Source: Puccinellia tenuiflora (taxonomy: Eukaryota; Streptophyta; Magnoliopsida; Poales; Poaceae). From it: 64,000 nt of DNA. Position numbers and translations under genes: made by a program. The stretch covers positions 62,001 through 126,000 of the forward strand of contig QRDG01001521.1 of the NCBI GenBank assembly GCA_012064385.1, given 5' to 3'. This document shows, piece after piece, positions 21,701 through 32,800 of the stretch. Below the pieces are notes generated by a model. It was not told where the DNA came from. It saw only the letters and a program-made list of their open reading frames with translations, and searched no databases. The stretch's first letter is position 1; each line of letters starts with the position of its first letter.

Positions 21701-23215
21701 GTAATATCAACGGAAGGCAGTACAAGGTAGTTTCTCAGGGCAAAACATTAAAACAGAGTGCATCGTAGGCAATATACTAGTGAGTGAAAGGCAGTGCAAA
21801 CCAGACGCTCAGGACAGGACATCAAAACGCAATTCTTCGAAGCCAGAACAATATTCTAACGGAAGTCAATACAAAACATGCACTAAGGCATGATATAGTG
21901 GGCAGTGCATTTAGGACAGTGTGTCTGTGCACTATAAGGCAGTGCAATGCAGATGCTTAGGACAAGACATCTGAATAGAGTGCATTTAAGGCAACGCATC
22001 GGTACACCGGATGTCAGTGCAATACAAGTGCAATACAGACACTTAGGGCCTATTTGGTAGCCCGTATGCTCCATCTCAACACATACAGGTCCAATCCAGC
22101 TATGCTGACCACATACAAAAAAATAATTCCTGTGGGTGTTTGGTAGGTTGTCTAAGCTAAGCTGTGCTGAGTTGAGACCATGTTTGGTAGCCTGTATGAT
22201 CTGAGCTAGGCCAGACATTATTAAACTGCAAATAGGTCCCTGGATAAAAAGATAACAAACAATCGGGTCCCTGGATAAAAGAACAAAATGCAATCAAGTC
22301 CACCGAAGCTCAGGCTCCGGCGCCGTCGCCCCACGAGCGAGGAGGCCGCCACGGTGCTCGCCGTGTAAGGAGGCCGCGTTCGCGTGGAGGCCGCCGCATT
22401 CGCGGCGTGCGAGGAGGCCGCCGTGCCTCTCCGACGAGGTCTCTGTGCGCCTCAGCCGTGGAGAGGTCGTCGAGTTGCCGGGCCAAGGCCGTGGAGAGGT
22501 CGCCGAGCGGCCGGACCAAGGCCGTGGAGAGGTTGCCGCGCGGTGCACGTCCTTGTCGAGCTCCTCATCATGGACGTTGACGACCGTCCAGCGAGGAGGC
22601 GCAGATCGAGGCCTTCGCGGGGTTGGGTGGCTCTGGGCACCAGGGGCGGAGCCGTGGCGGCGGTGGTGCTCCTCCGGCGGCGCTGGGCGAGGGGAGACGC
22701 TGGGCGATGGGCTGCGCTGGGAGCGGGCCGGCGCTGGGCAAGGGGCGGTGCTCGGAGTGGGGCGGCACTGGGCGAGGGGCGGTGCTGAGCGAGGAGGCAG
22801 AAAGCAGAGAGCGGGGGGAATGAGTCGCGGGGGCGGAGGGGCTCGCGTCGTGACGCCTCCGTGGGGCCCACGCGTGGGATTGGTTTCGGGACGAGCTCGG
22901 CAGGGCTGGGTAGAGAAGCTCGAATCGAGCTTCCCAACCGGGCAGGGCTGAGGCATGTTTTTCGTATGAGGTGGGCATGGCCCAGAGTAGCAAACCGGGC
23001 TACCAAACAACCAAAAGTTGGGTGGGAGGAGATTTTCTGAGGTCGACCGGGCTACCAAACACGCCCTTAGTGCAGGACATCCGAAGACAGTGCATTTAAG
23101 ACAGTGCATCAATAAACTGGATGGCAGTGCAATATAGACAAATAGGGCAGAATGTACAAAAGGCCATTGCATGCACACCCGGAGGCAGTGCAATCTATGT
23201 ACTCCGGACAGTGCA
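21700..23215. repeat. Degenerate GGCAGTGCAA repeat field, split by a Harbinger insertion
   Basis: About 21715-22045 and 23067-23215 consist of imperfect repeats around GGCAGTGCAA...GACATC..GTGCATTTAAGGCAGTGCATC. The two halves join cleanly when 22046-23066 is removed, leaving one TTA. Confidence 0.6.
22046..23066. mobile_element. PIF/Harbinger-like element, 1,021 bp, TTA target duplications
   Basis: Left end GGGCCTATTTGGTAGCCCG and right end (complement) GGGCGTGTTTGGTAGCCCG match at 17 of 19 positions. TTA flanks both sides (22043-22045 and 23067-23069). The subterminal parts are AT-rich. The core (about 22300-22960) is strongly GC-rich, with CGTGGAGAGGTCGCCGAG-type internal repeats and open reading frames on both strands that show no recognised domain. 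There is no transposase, so it is non-autonomous and possibly carries captured sequence. Confidence 0.75.
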
Positions 23216-23668
23216 AAAAAAATCACCGAAACATATCAATATGGGATCTAGTTTTGTAGATCTCGACGCAACTAGCACAACGGTGAAAACAGAACGTGAT
23301 TTGAACGCTCGGTTCGATAAATATTTCATTTTTCGTATTGAAATCTACGAAAAAAGAGAAAAAAGCAAACCCGTAACCTGTCCACCGGTGGATTTGACCA
23401 CATGGTGACTTGGTTCACCCTTGGGGGTGAGACCTCCCCACCCCACGCTACTTGTCGCGTGGGGAGTGAGTTAGAAAAACAACCTCATATGGAGGGCTCC
23501 CTTCTTTCTTAGTAAATATATGTTGTTTCTTTGATTGGGGTGGGAAGAAAAAAGAGGTGAAATGGTATGACGGTAAATTGTCTCTACGGTGTCATTGTCC
23601 GTAAATCTTTTTCAACTTAAGGGGTGATTCAGTGATGGATGAAATTTTGGCAAGAAGCTTTCATTCCC

Positions 23669-23670
<2 letters not shown>

Positions 23671-23717
<47 letters not shown>
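23671..23717 (+). repeat. (ATT)n microsatellite
   Basis: About 15 uninterrupted ATT units. Confidence 0.95.
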
Positions 23718-23718
<1 letters not shown>

Positions 23719-24682
23719 CTAGCAAACATGCCCGTATGTTGTTGTAATGGGAGAAAAAACCCCAAAACCGATAAGCATGGCTGAAGACACCCCCTCCTCC
23801 ATCCAGTTTCACGTCCTCTATTTCAACACTACACCCCATCCATGTCGCCGCCTATCCTCCTTCTCGCTGTTCCCGATGGTGGTCGTGGTGTGCACCTGAT
23901 CACAACACGTCCCATCGTGGTCAATCCCAAGGCGACGAGCATGGCTACCGCACAACGCATTGAACCACATCAATGAAGGAATGTTCAAAACAAAGAAAAT
24001 AATCTTGTCGAGCTGGACATGTATGTAATTAACAAACTGATACCTATCTTCGCTTTAGCTCTTAGAAAATTTGCAAAATTATCAAATTGATAACTAAACA
24101 ACAACATAGATTTCAGAACTGACATCGACCGAAGCAAGCAAGTTACGTTCACGTGATTAAGCACCCATCATTTGCACTTCTATACTACGCCTATCAATAG
24201 CTTATTAGTGGTTGGGATAAGTGACGGAAATTTCACATTGCTCGACCCAAAGAATGACTATCGTTTGTTCTAATTTAGGGAAGGCACTTAGCTAAACGGT
24301 CGGAGGGTCTCTTTTTTCTCACGCCCTGCTGCACCTGTACCACCTACACGACACGAAGATAACCTGTGTTTTTTTTTTAGCATTGAAGACAACTTTTTTT
24401 TTTTTGAGAAAAAGCATTGAAGACAACTAGCATCGGATCCTGCTGATCGATCGGGATCGGAACTCGAATGATGGAGTTGGGCCTGGTGTTTCTAGCGAAA
24501 AAGCTTCTTCTCGAGCGCGCGACGGCTCGTGCGGTCTGGCGTGTGGCCCGCGTCGCCTTGCTGCGTTGTCCCCACCTATTCCCTTTCCTTTTCCGTATCG
24601 GTACCGATTTACCTTTTCGGCAAAACCCCACCCCGTTTCTATTCCCTTTTCTCGTTTAAAAAAATCAAATTATCTCATTCCC

Positions 24683-24928
24683 GTCCCGTGCCGTTCCCCT
24701 CCCTCCCCTCTCGCGACCGAGTTGGCGAGCGCCGCCCATGGTCGTCACCGCCGTTCAGTCGTGTTCCCAGCGGTAGAGAGCGGCAAAATACCTTCATCCC
24801 CGGAGGCTGTTTTCTTGAGGAGTTTCTCTTCCCGTCCCCTTCCCCTCCATCTCGCGAGCGAGCGGGCGAGCGCCGCTCATGGTCGCCGCCACCGTTCCCT
24901 CGTATTCCCGGTGGTAGAGAGCGCCACA
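24683..24928 (+). repeat. Two ~105-bp tandem repeats, GC-rich
   Basis: Units at about 24683-24788 and 24830-24928 share TCTCGCGA.CGAG..GGCGAGCGCCGC.CATGGTCG and GGTAGAGAGCG. Divergence between the units is noticeable. It may be the leader of a degraded gene or retroelement. Confidence 0.6.
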
Positions 24929-25040
24929 AAAGCTTCGTAGTTCCATCCTTCATCCCCGGCGGCAGGTTTTCCTATGGATTTTATCTTTTTCGTGCATTCT
25001 ATTCGTCTAGATTGCGGAGCTACCCAGCGGGCGACCACCC

Positions 25041-27422
25041 TGAAAGAACAACTATGCCCGAGATGTCGCCTAGAGGGGGGGTGAATAGGCGGTTAAAACT
25101 TTTTCTATTTAGGAGCTTGATAATTGCGGAATAAAACAATGTGTTTAAATTAACAAGCTAACAACCTAAAATACTAGGTTTGCCTAAGTGCACCAACAAC
25201 TTATGCTCAGCAATATGACAACAAGGTGATAGCAAGATATGAACTTCAAGCACGAAGGCTATCACAATGTAAATTGCATAAGTAAAAGGCTCGGGTATAG
25301 AAATAACCGAGGCACGCGGAGACGAGGATTTATTCCCGAGTTCCTCCTTGTTAAGGGAGTACGTCTCGTTGGAGGGGTGTGAGATCGCCACAAAAGGCCT
25401 ACTCAAGATGCTACAAAGGCCTCACCCTATTCTCCGATTAACCGCACCCAAAGGTTTGGTTCACCTTCCACTATCGGAATCCTTCGGGGTGGATTCCGGA
25501 GCCCTTACAACTTTTGGGGCACACACCCACAACTCAATTGGGGGCTCCCAAATCGTGCCGAATCTTCACAAGCCGAAGTCTTCACGACACCACCACCGTC
25601 TAGGGTCCAATGACCCAAGAGTAACAAGCTCCCAACCGTCAATCCCACGAATCACCGTGGGGAGCACAACCCGATGCAACTAATGTAAAAGGGCAAGAAC
25701 ACACCAAGTGGTCAAATTCTTCTCCCCAAAATCCAACCAAAGCAACTAATGCTACGGAGTGATTTAGGAGGAAGAACGGAGGAGAAACACCAAGAACTCC
25801 AAAATCTAGATCCCACAAGTTCCCCTCACTTAGAGGAGATTTTGATTGGTGGGGAAGTGGATCTAGATCTCCTCTCTTGTTTCCCTAAATTTGGGCAAGA
25901 ATCATCGGAGGGATTAGAGGGAACTGAGCTCTCAAAATGTTAGCAATGGAGGAGAGAGAGCAAGGGATGAGATCACCAGGAAAAATGGGGAAGAAGCCCC
26001 TTTTATAGGTGGCTCCAAAAAGGAGCCGTTGGAGGGGGAAAAGAGGAAAAAACGCAGCTGCAGAGTTCCCGGCCTGGGGCCGGCCTGCACGCCGGCCAGG
26101 CCGGCCGGGAATCTTCCTGGAATCGAACGAAGCAGACAAACGCAGGGAGCCCGACCAGCAGCCCCGGCCTGGGCCGGCCCGCGAGGCGCGCGAAGCCGGC
26201 GGGGCAACAGAAGCCTCCGGCCTGAGGATCCCGGCCTGGGTCGGCCTGCCCGCAGCGGGCCGGGAGGATGCCCGAGCCGGCCGGCCTCATCCCGGCCTGG
26301 GCCGGTCAGCCGGCACGCGGGTGGCCCGGGGAGGCACCCGACGCCTCCGGCCTGGGGCCGGCCTCGCGCCCGGCCGGGCCGGCCGAACTGTTTTTTTTTT
26401 TCTTTTTAAATTTCTGAATTCTGTTTTGAAAAAACAACCGAACCGAAAACGCAATAACTTTCGCATACGAACTCCGTTTTCGATAATCTTGGACTCGTTG
26501 GAATCGTCACAACGAGCACTACAAGAATATGCAGATAAACATCATAGTCCAAGAATATAACATAAAATCAAATGGGGAGAGTTAAAAACTCATTTTCGCA
26601 AACCGGAAATTCTATAACTTTTGCAATTGAAGTCCGAATGAAATAAAACCAATTTTGTTGGAAAGAGGACGACAAATGCTACCTTTGAAAATGGCAAACA
26701 AGCAATGGAGATTTTGCAAAGAAATGGAAGAGAGAAATCTTCCGCATGGATAAACCGGCAAAATCTCCAATACCGAAAACACGATAGAAGACGCATATGA
26801 AAACCGTTTTCGGTGAACTTGGCTTTGTCATGACAAGCACGACAAGCACCAAGACCACACCACGATAAGAGACAAATAAGAACCAATAAAGATGATAGCA
26901 TGGATGCAAAGGTTTGTGCTCCCTACGACGATACGATCACGATATTCGGTCGGGAGCCCCTCTTGATAGTACGGTTATCTATCCTATAACCCTGTCTGTC
27001 ACTAAACAATATGAGACCGGTAAAATAGAAACCCTATCAAGATCATACATTTGCCTTGCGCATTAATCCACTTGAGGTCGATGAAGATGATCTTCAACTC
27101 CTCAAGACGCACCACCTTCCTCGATCGCGCTTCGGTGAAGATTCACTTGATGCTCCCCCATACACCAAGATGGGAGACACTCTCTTCGGCATATCTTCAC
27201 TTGTCCTTTGACTTGATGATGAACACCTTGGCCTTGATCAACAAATGATCTTCTTCCCTTAACCTTGACTCCAACACATGGAGAACAAGCAAGACCTTGA
27301 CTCCAACAAATGGAGACAAGCAAGCAAATGGACACCTACAAATATAGCTCAATGCAAATATTAGTCCATAGAGATTGTCATTAATTACCAAAACCATGCA
27401 TGGGAGCAACCATGCACTTTCA
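25041..27422 (-). repeat. 3' LTR of element B (2,382 bp)
   Basis: Plus-strand ends TGAAAGAACA and ..GCACTTTCA are the complements of the element A LTR ends. The conserved tail next to CTCTAGGCGACATC is at 25054-25075 and the TATA box (complement) near 26000-26009. U3 differs from element A: a GGCCGGCC-type cluster at about 26055-26390 replaces the GGTAGTACCGC cluster. Confidence 0.88.
26055..26390. repeat. GGCCTGGGCCGGCC palindromic cluster in element B U3
   Basis: Repeated GGCCTGGG(G)CCGG, CCGGCC and GGCCGGCC words in about 330 bp, a few tens of bases upstream of the minus-strand TATA box. It occupies the same relative position as the GGTAGTACCGC cluster of element A. Confidence 0.8.
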
Positions 27423-28507
27423 ATCTCCCCCATTTTGGTAATTGATGACAATCCCTTTTTAAGAGGGTTTATATAACGAATAGAGCATCCTTGCAAGACA
27501 AACGAGCAAGGATGCAAGCGCATGCATGGCAAATGCAACAAAAGCATAAAACCCAAATTCCCTTATACCCTCTAAACTTCTCCCCCATTGGCATCGATTG
27601 CCAAAATGGGAAGAAAAATTTAGAGAGCCAATATAATATGAGTTTCTCCATAAAGGTGATGACAATCCCTTTAAACAAAAAAATTGAGGAAATCAAACTA
27701 TATTGAGGATCAAAAGATTGCAAAGAAATGAGTTCATTTTAAACATTTCCATAAAGGAGAAAAGCAATAAAAAGATCCAAAGCGAGAGTTCTAAATAAAA
27801 CCGGAGAAGCTCCCCAATGTTCATGCACTATGGAGAAGTGCACAAAAATGGCATCCTCGCTCCCCCAAAATCATCTAGAACACGCAACAAGTGCAATTGT
27901 GCATCATGCAAAAGCAAATCATAGCACTTGCACCAAAGATGTGGTTGAGCCATAAAAAGATACCAATTTTCAAAAATCCACCATAAAATAGGCCCAACGG
28001 AGATAAAAGGATCTTTTAAAGAAATATGTTCACAAGCTTAGGGATACCAATTGGAAACTAAAACCAATTGAAAATGCCAAAAGCTAGTGAGAACATTTAG
28101 CCAATAAAATTCAACATGCTCACCATGGTAAGCATGAAGTCAAAAGATCCAACAAATACATGAGTGTGTAAAGATACCAATAAACATAAGACAAGCACTC
28201 ACGAGACAAATTTGGAACCACCAAGAAATTATAGATGAAAAACAAGGTGGCTCAAAAGAATTAGGATACCAACTAAAAGGTGACCTCTCTCATATGTATA
28301 GGTTTCTAATTGGACAAACCATTGAAGATATACATCCGCAAAGAGACATATACATACGAAATGGTTTGGAAAAAAAAACAAGGTATCCAAAAGGAAGTCA
28401 TAAATATACAAATGAGATTGTTGCTTAAAAGCATAGCACATAGCTCAAATTTATCTCATTGTACATCAATGAACTTCAAATATATCAAATGCATCACACA
28501 TATCACT
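27423..28507 (-). other. Interior 3' part of element B
   Basis: Collinear with element A positions about 5895-7014 (reverse complement), including GGGGGAG motifs as their CTCCCCC complements at 27425-27430 and near 27580. Non-coding. Ends abruptly at the TGTCGG start of the Tat LTR. Confidence 0.82.
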
Positions 28508-29576
28508 TGTCGGAGATTGTCCCCGGGAACTAGGGGTGTCTCCAAGGTATCGTGTAAGGGGCTGAACACGGAGTCAAACAATCCACAACGTGCTCCGGCG
28601 ACGGTGCTCGTCAGGCTCGCTGCGGACGTCACTGCAGAGATCGACACAAGGTATTACCCAGGTTCAGGGCCCTCTTGTGGAGGTAAAACCCCTACGTCCT
28701 GCCTTCGTGTATTGCACTGCTTGGAGAGTTTTACAGTACAAGGAGAGCTTGTCGAGCTCTGGGTGGCTAACAATGGCTACTTGCTAGTCTTTAGATCTAG
28801 GGTTAGGGTTTTGCTAGAGCTGCACCAACCGAAGATCGAACCCTTTGCTAGGGCGTGCTCCTCCTCCTTTTATAGGCGCCCTGGGCCTCTTCTGCCCAAA
28901 CATTTGGGCGGGAAGGGCTACCACATGGCGACGAAGGAGGAGGCGCGGTGCACCGTAAAGGTGAGGTCTACCATAAAGGTAAAGCTCGTGGACGCGGTCC
29001 ACGGCAGGGGAACGGCGTCACCAAAGCTGAAAAGGGGCACCGACCAGCTGGACAGTGGGCTGGCGCTTGCCGAGGTGGGAGGTGACCCACAGTGACGTCG
29101 TCCTTGGAGCGTAGCTGCAGACTGTTCCCTTGTCACCAAAGAGGCAATACTCGTTGTCCGCTTTGCTTGGCTCCGCTTTGTTGACTGCTTTATACATGGA
29201 AACGGCAACTGCGGCGTTGTCGTCATCGCGCGTAGGCACGCGCGTCACTCTGCACACGGCGCAGAGCCCATGTGCGCTCTGCCGCGGGGGCAGAGATGGC
29301 TTCACGAAGAAAGCGCTTCGCGAGGCGAAAAGCCTCGCCAAGCCCTTCAGCTTGGTCCTTGGCAGAATTGCGGGCGGCGTCGGAGACGCCTTGTCGAGGA
29401 GCGATCCCTCGCCGAGGGAAAGAACCCTTGGCGAGGAGAAAAACCCTTCGCGAGGGGAGAAAACCTCGCGAAGCTCGCCAGGCTTGGAGAGCCTGGTCCT
29501 TAGCGAAAATCATCCAAAGAATCTTGTGGGCCCTGGCAGGCCGGCCCGTGGTACCCTGGTTTCCACTGTGCCGACA
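28508..29576 (-). repeat. Tat LTR1 (3' LTR of element 1), 1,069 bp
   Basis: Plus-strand ends TGTCGG...CCGACA form a perfect 6-bp inverted pair. The TATA box is on the minus strand (28866-28876, complement CCTATAAAAGG), giving the transcription direction of the element. Confidence 0.9.
28866..28876 (-). promoter_or_regulatory. TATA box of the Tat LTR
   Basis: CCTATAAAAGG on the minus strand. The same box is at 40987-40997 (LTR2) and 54176-54186 (LTR3). It is downstream of a GC-rich U3 and oriented toward gag. Confidence 0.7.
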
Positions 29577-29883
29577 GTAGCCCCCGGGCCCGCGATGGGC
29601 ACGCCGAGGCCCATGGACGAAGGCGAAGCGTCGAGGGGCCAAAGATGCCTGGCAGGGCCGCGACACGTGTCACGCAGCGGTTGCACCCGCGGCCACGACC
29701 TCCTCGGCTCCAACGGGCGACGTGGTGGGGCCCGCCACGACTCGAGTGCTGGTCAATAAAGCCTGGGCGCGCAGGCGGCGCCCATTACTTCTCCCGTAAC
29801 TCCTCCGCACACTTCTCCCCACGCCTCCAATCTCTCCAGAGAGCTCCAATCTCCAGAGTACTCTTCTTCTTCTCCGGCGACCA
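29577..29883 (+). promoter_or_regulatory. Polypurine tract (-) and probable promoter of the antisense gene (+)
   Basis: Adjoining LTR1, the minus strand reads CGGGCCCGGGGGCTAC, the expected polypurine tract. On the plus strand TCAATAAAGC (29753-29762) is a TATA-like box 122 bp before the antisense ATG, followed by a C/T-rich leader. The segment is about 95% identical by eye to 41917-42222 in element 2. Confidence 0.5.
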
Positions 29884-32800
29884 ATGGCGCCCAAGAAAGC
29901 AGCCACCGACTTGAAGGGCAAGGCCACCGCGCAGGCGAGCTCGTCAGCGGCGGCGGCGCGGGACGCTGCGCCGGTGGCGGCGCGGGGCGCTGCGCCCCAG
30001 GGGACAATGCCTGAGTCCCTTATCAGCGCGGCGACGGTTTCCAAGGTGCGGCTCCTGGTGGCCTCCAACACCCACGAGCTCGGTGCCACCAACATAGCGC
30101 CCGGCAGCAGCAGGGTCGGCGCGGGGTTCCACCCCATCTTCTTTCACACACTCTTTGCCGGCTTCGTTCCTCCTTTCTCCAGCTTTCTCCTAGGGGTCCT
30201 TGAGGCATACCGGATCCAGCTGCTCCATCTTCATCCAAACTCCGTGCTCATTCTCGCCATCTTCGCCTACCTCTGCGAGGCGTATGTCGGTGTCCGCCCC
30301 TCGGTGGCGCTCTTCCGGAGCTTCTACTCCCTCCGGAGCACCAAGTCGAACGAACGATTTGGATGCGTCTCCTTCCGCGTCGCCGCCGCCAGGAGTGAAG
30401 GGTACATCCCCATCGCATGGCAGGGTGAGAACGCCATCACCGAGGTGACGAAGAAAGTGGAGAAGTTCCGCGAGAAGTGGGTTTTCGTCGGCACCAAGTC
30501 GTCGAACCGCCACCTGGAGGTTCCCGTGGCGCCCCCGAGGAAGTGGGCGCGTTGGGCGAGCGGTGAATTTGAGGGTCCCAAGCTTGAGGCAGTATACGAG
30601 CGTATTCAGGTGCTCCGCGAGGCCGGGCTCACCGGCCGGATGGTGGCGATGGACTTCGTTTCGCGCCGCATTGCTCCTCTCCAGTGGCACTCGAAGCCGA
30701 TGTGGACCTATTCGGGCCCGGACGACAGGATGCGCCTCAGCCCCGACGACTTCACTCCGGACGAGATGAAGCGGATCATGAAAGTCCTCTTCGCCACGAC
30801 GTCCATTCCGGCCCCAAGCAACGACGACGCCTTGCCGCTGTTCGCCTACACGGAGGAGCGAGTGCGCGAGGCCCGCAAGCTCCTGCCCCACTTCGACGAA
30901 TGGGGTATCAAGCCCGCGAGGCTCGTTGGACCCCGCCGCAACCCGTGGGCGGCGGAACAAGAGCAGGAGGGCGACGCGCTGGAGCCAGACGAGGACGAAG
31001 GGTCCGAGGAGGACGGGGCTTCAAGGGGTGCCGACCCCTCGGGGGGCGACGCAGGCTCAAGGAACGCGCCGCCCGGCGAGGACCTCCAGGAGATCTCTTC
31101 CAGCGACGACGGGGGCGCCTTCCGCGTGGTTCGCTCCCAGCGCCCCGCAGAGGAGGAGGACAGCAGCAGGGGAGAACGCCGCGAGCCTCACGCCAAGGTC
31201 CTTCATGACAGGGACGCCGGGGTCGCCACGAGGGAAGCTCCTCGCGAAAAGGTAGCGGCGCCCCATGAGCAGGCCGGAGCGAGCACTCTCCAGCCACCAA
31301 AAGGGAAGAAGAGGGTGTGGAGAGCGGTCGACGAGTGAGTTTGGCTCTTTTCTTTCCTTTCAGCGTTTGCTTCTGCGAATCCCCTCCTGAAGGATTTTTG
31401 CTTGGCTGTGTTTTTTCAGCGTACCCGCGGCGCCGAAAAAACGGCGTCTCCGCAAGCTCGGGGAGATCGCCTGCACCGCCGAGACACCTGTGGCCGACGA
31501 GTTGCAGCAGGCGGCCGTCGAGCTGCAGCATATGGCTGACGAGCCACGGCAAGCGGCTGTCGGGCAGCAGCAAGAGTCAGTTCCTCTCGCGGGTGAGCAC
31601 CGCGTGGAGGTGGTGATGATTGAAGAGGCGGCGTCGCCTCCAGCTAGGGCTGCCTCTCCCCCCGCGGTCGAGCACCGTGTGGAGGAGGTGATTGAGCTGG
31701 CGACGCCTCCGCCTACTCGGGCGGCTACTCCTCCCGCGGCGGAGCACCGCGCGGAAGAAGAGGAGGTGGACGAAGAGATCGTCGCGGAGTCGCCCCCAGC
31801 AGCAAGGGAGGCTCCCACAAGGAGGGCAGGTACTCCCGCGGCCACGGCAGACGCGGCCACCACGGAGGGGGCGGGGAGCGCCCCTGAAGAGCGGGAGGCA
31901 GAGACGCCTCTGGAGCCCCCGAGCGACGGGGCCAGGGGCGAGGAGATGCCCAGCCCCCTGAGGGCTCTCGATGCGGGCGGCGAGGGAGACGCCCCCACAA
32001 GCCCCCACGCCGCGGCGGGGGCCGCTACAAGTTCGGGGCAGGATGCCCTAGGCGCCTCGACAAGCGTCGAGGCCTCTGCGCCCCACAAGGATGCAGGGGT
32101 CTTGGCGCTAGGTGAGCCGCGCCCTCGCGCGGTTCGCCGCGACGTTGTCTTCCGCCAATCGCGGCAGGCACTTGACGAGCTGGCGGCGCAGCTCGCCAAG
32201 GAAGATCTCGCCAGGGAGAAGGAGCGGGCGAGGCTTGCCGACGCCTGGGCCCTTCTCCACGAGCGAGTGGAAATGTGTCGCCGGCAGGATGCGGCGGCAA
32301 AGATGGCGCGCGAAGAAGCGATGCGCTTCGCGAAGGAGACCCGCGACAGCGTCAAGCGGGAGGCGACCGAGGTCATGGACCAGCTGGACGCTGCCCGGGA
32401 GGCGCTGGAGACGGATACCACCGCCAAGCTCCAGGAGCTGGCGGCGCGCGAAGAGAAGTTCGCCAACGAGTCCGAGGCCGCGAGGACCATCTTGAAGGAG
32501 CTGCGCGAGCAGCTGGACGCCCGCGAGGGGCAGCTAACGCCTCGCGAGACCGAGCTGAAGAAACGCGAGGAAGAGCTCTCCCTCCGGGAGAAAGAGCTGG
32601 ATCGGCGCGAAGAGCAGGTCCACTCTCTGGAGGAGGAGCAGGCCACCCGCGAAGGGCTGCTGCAGGAGCGCGAGAACTCGGTGGCCAGGAGCGAGGCCAC
32701 CCGCAAGGAGCGCCACGACAAGGCCAACGCTGACCTCGCGATGAAGCAGAAGAGGACCCAGGATGAGGCTGACGCCAGGGTTGAGCGCATCCGCGAGAGC

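Larger units (their letters stand above)
23216..25040. other. Unassigned repeat-rich stretch
   Basis: Contains a microsatellite (23671-23717), then an ACTAGCAAACATGCCCGT..GTTG start like a common degraded grass repeat, AT-rich DNA, and a GC-rich pair of tandem repeats (24683-24928). No gene is supported. It ends exactly at the outer boundary of element B's LTR. Confidence 0.4.
25041..28507 (-). mobile_element. LTR element B (element A family), 3' LTR and part of interior
   Basis: Inverted relative to element A. The 3' LTR is 25041-27422, the polypurine tract (complement of AAAATGGGGGAGAT) is at 27423-27436, and the interior up to 28507 corresponds to element A 7014 back to about 5895. It is cut at 28507 by the LTR of Tat element 1. 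The gag and 5' LTR are not found in the window. Outer flank 25036-25040 (CACCC) would be one target duplication. Confidence 0.85.

Noticed and set aside
22294..23226. 310-codon minus-strand frame across the Harbinger element
   Set aside because: It runs through both element boundaries and is Pro/Arg/Ala-rich without motifs. Open only because the DNA is GC-rich.
28310..29095. 261-codon plus-strand frame
   Set aside because: It crosses the junction between element B and the Tat LTR, so it is a chance frame.
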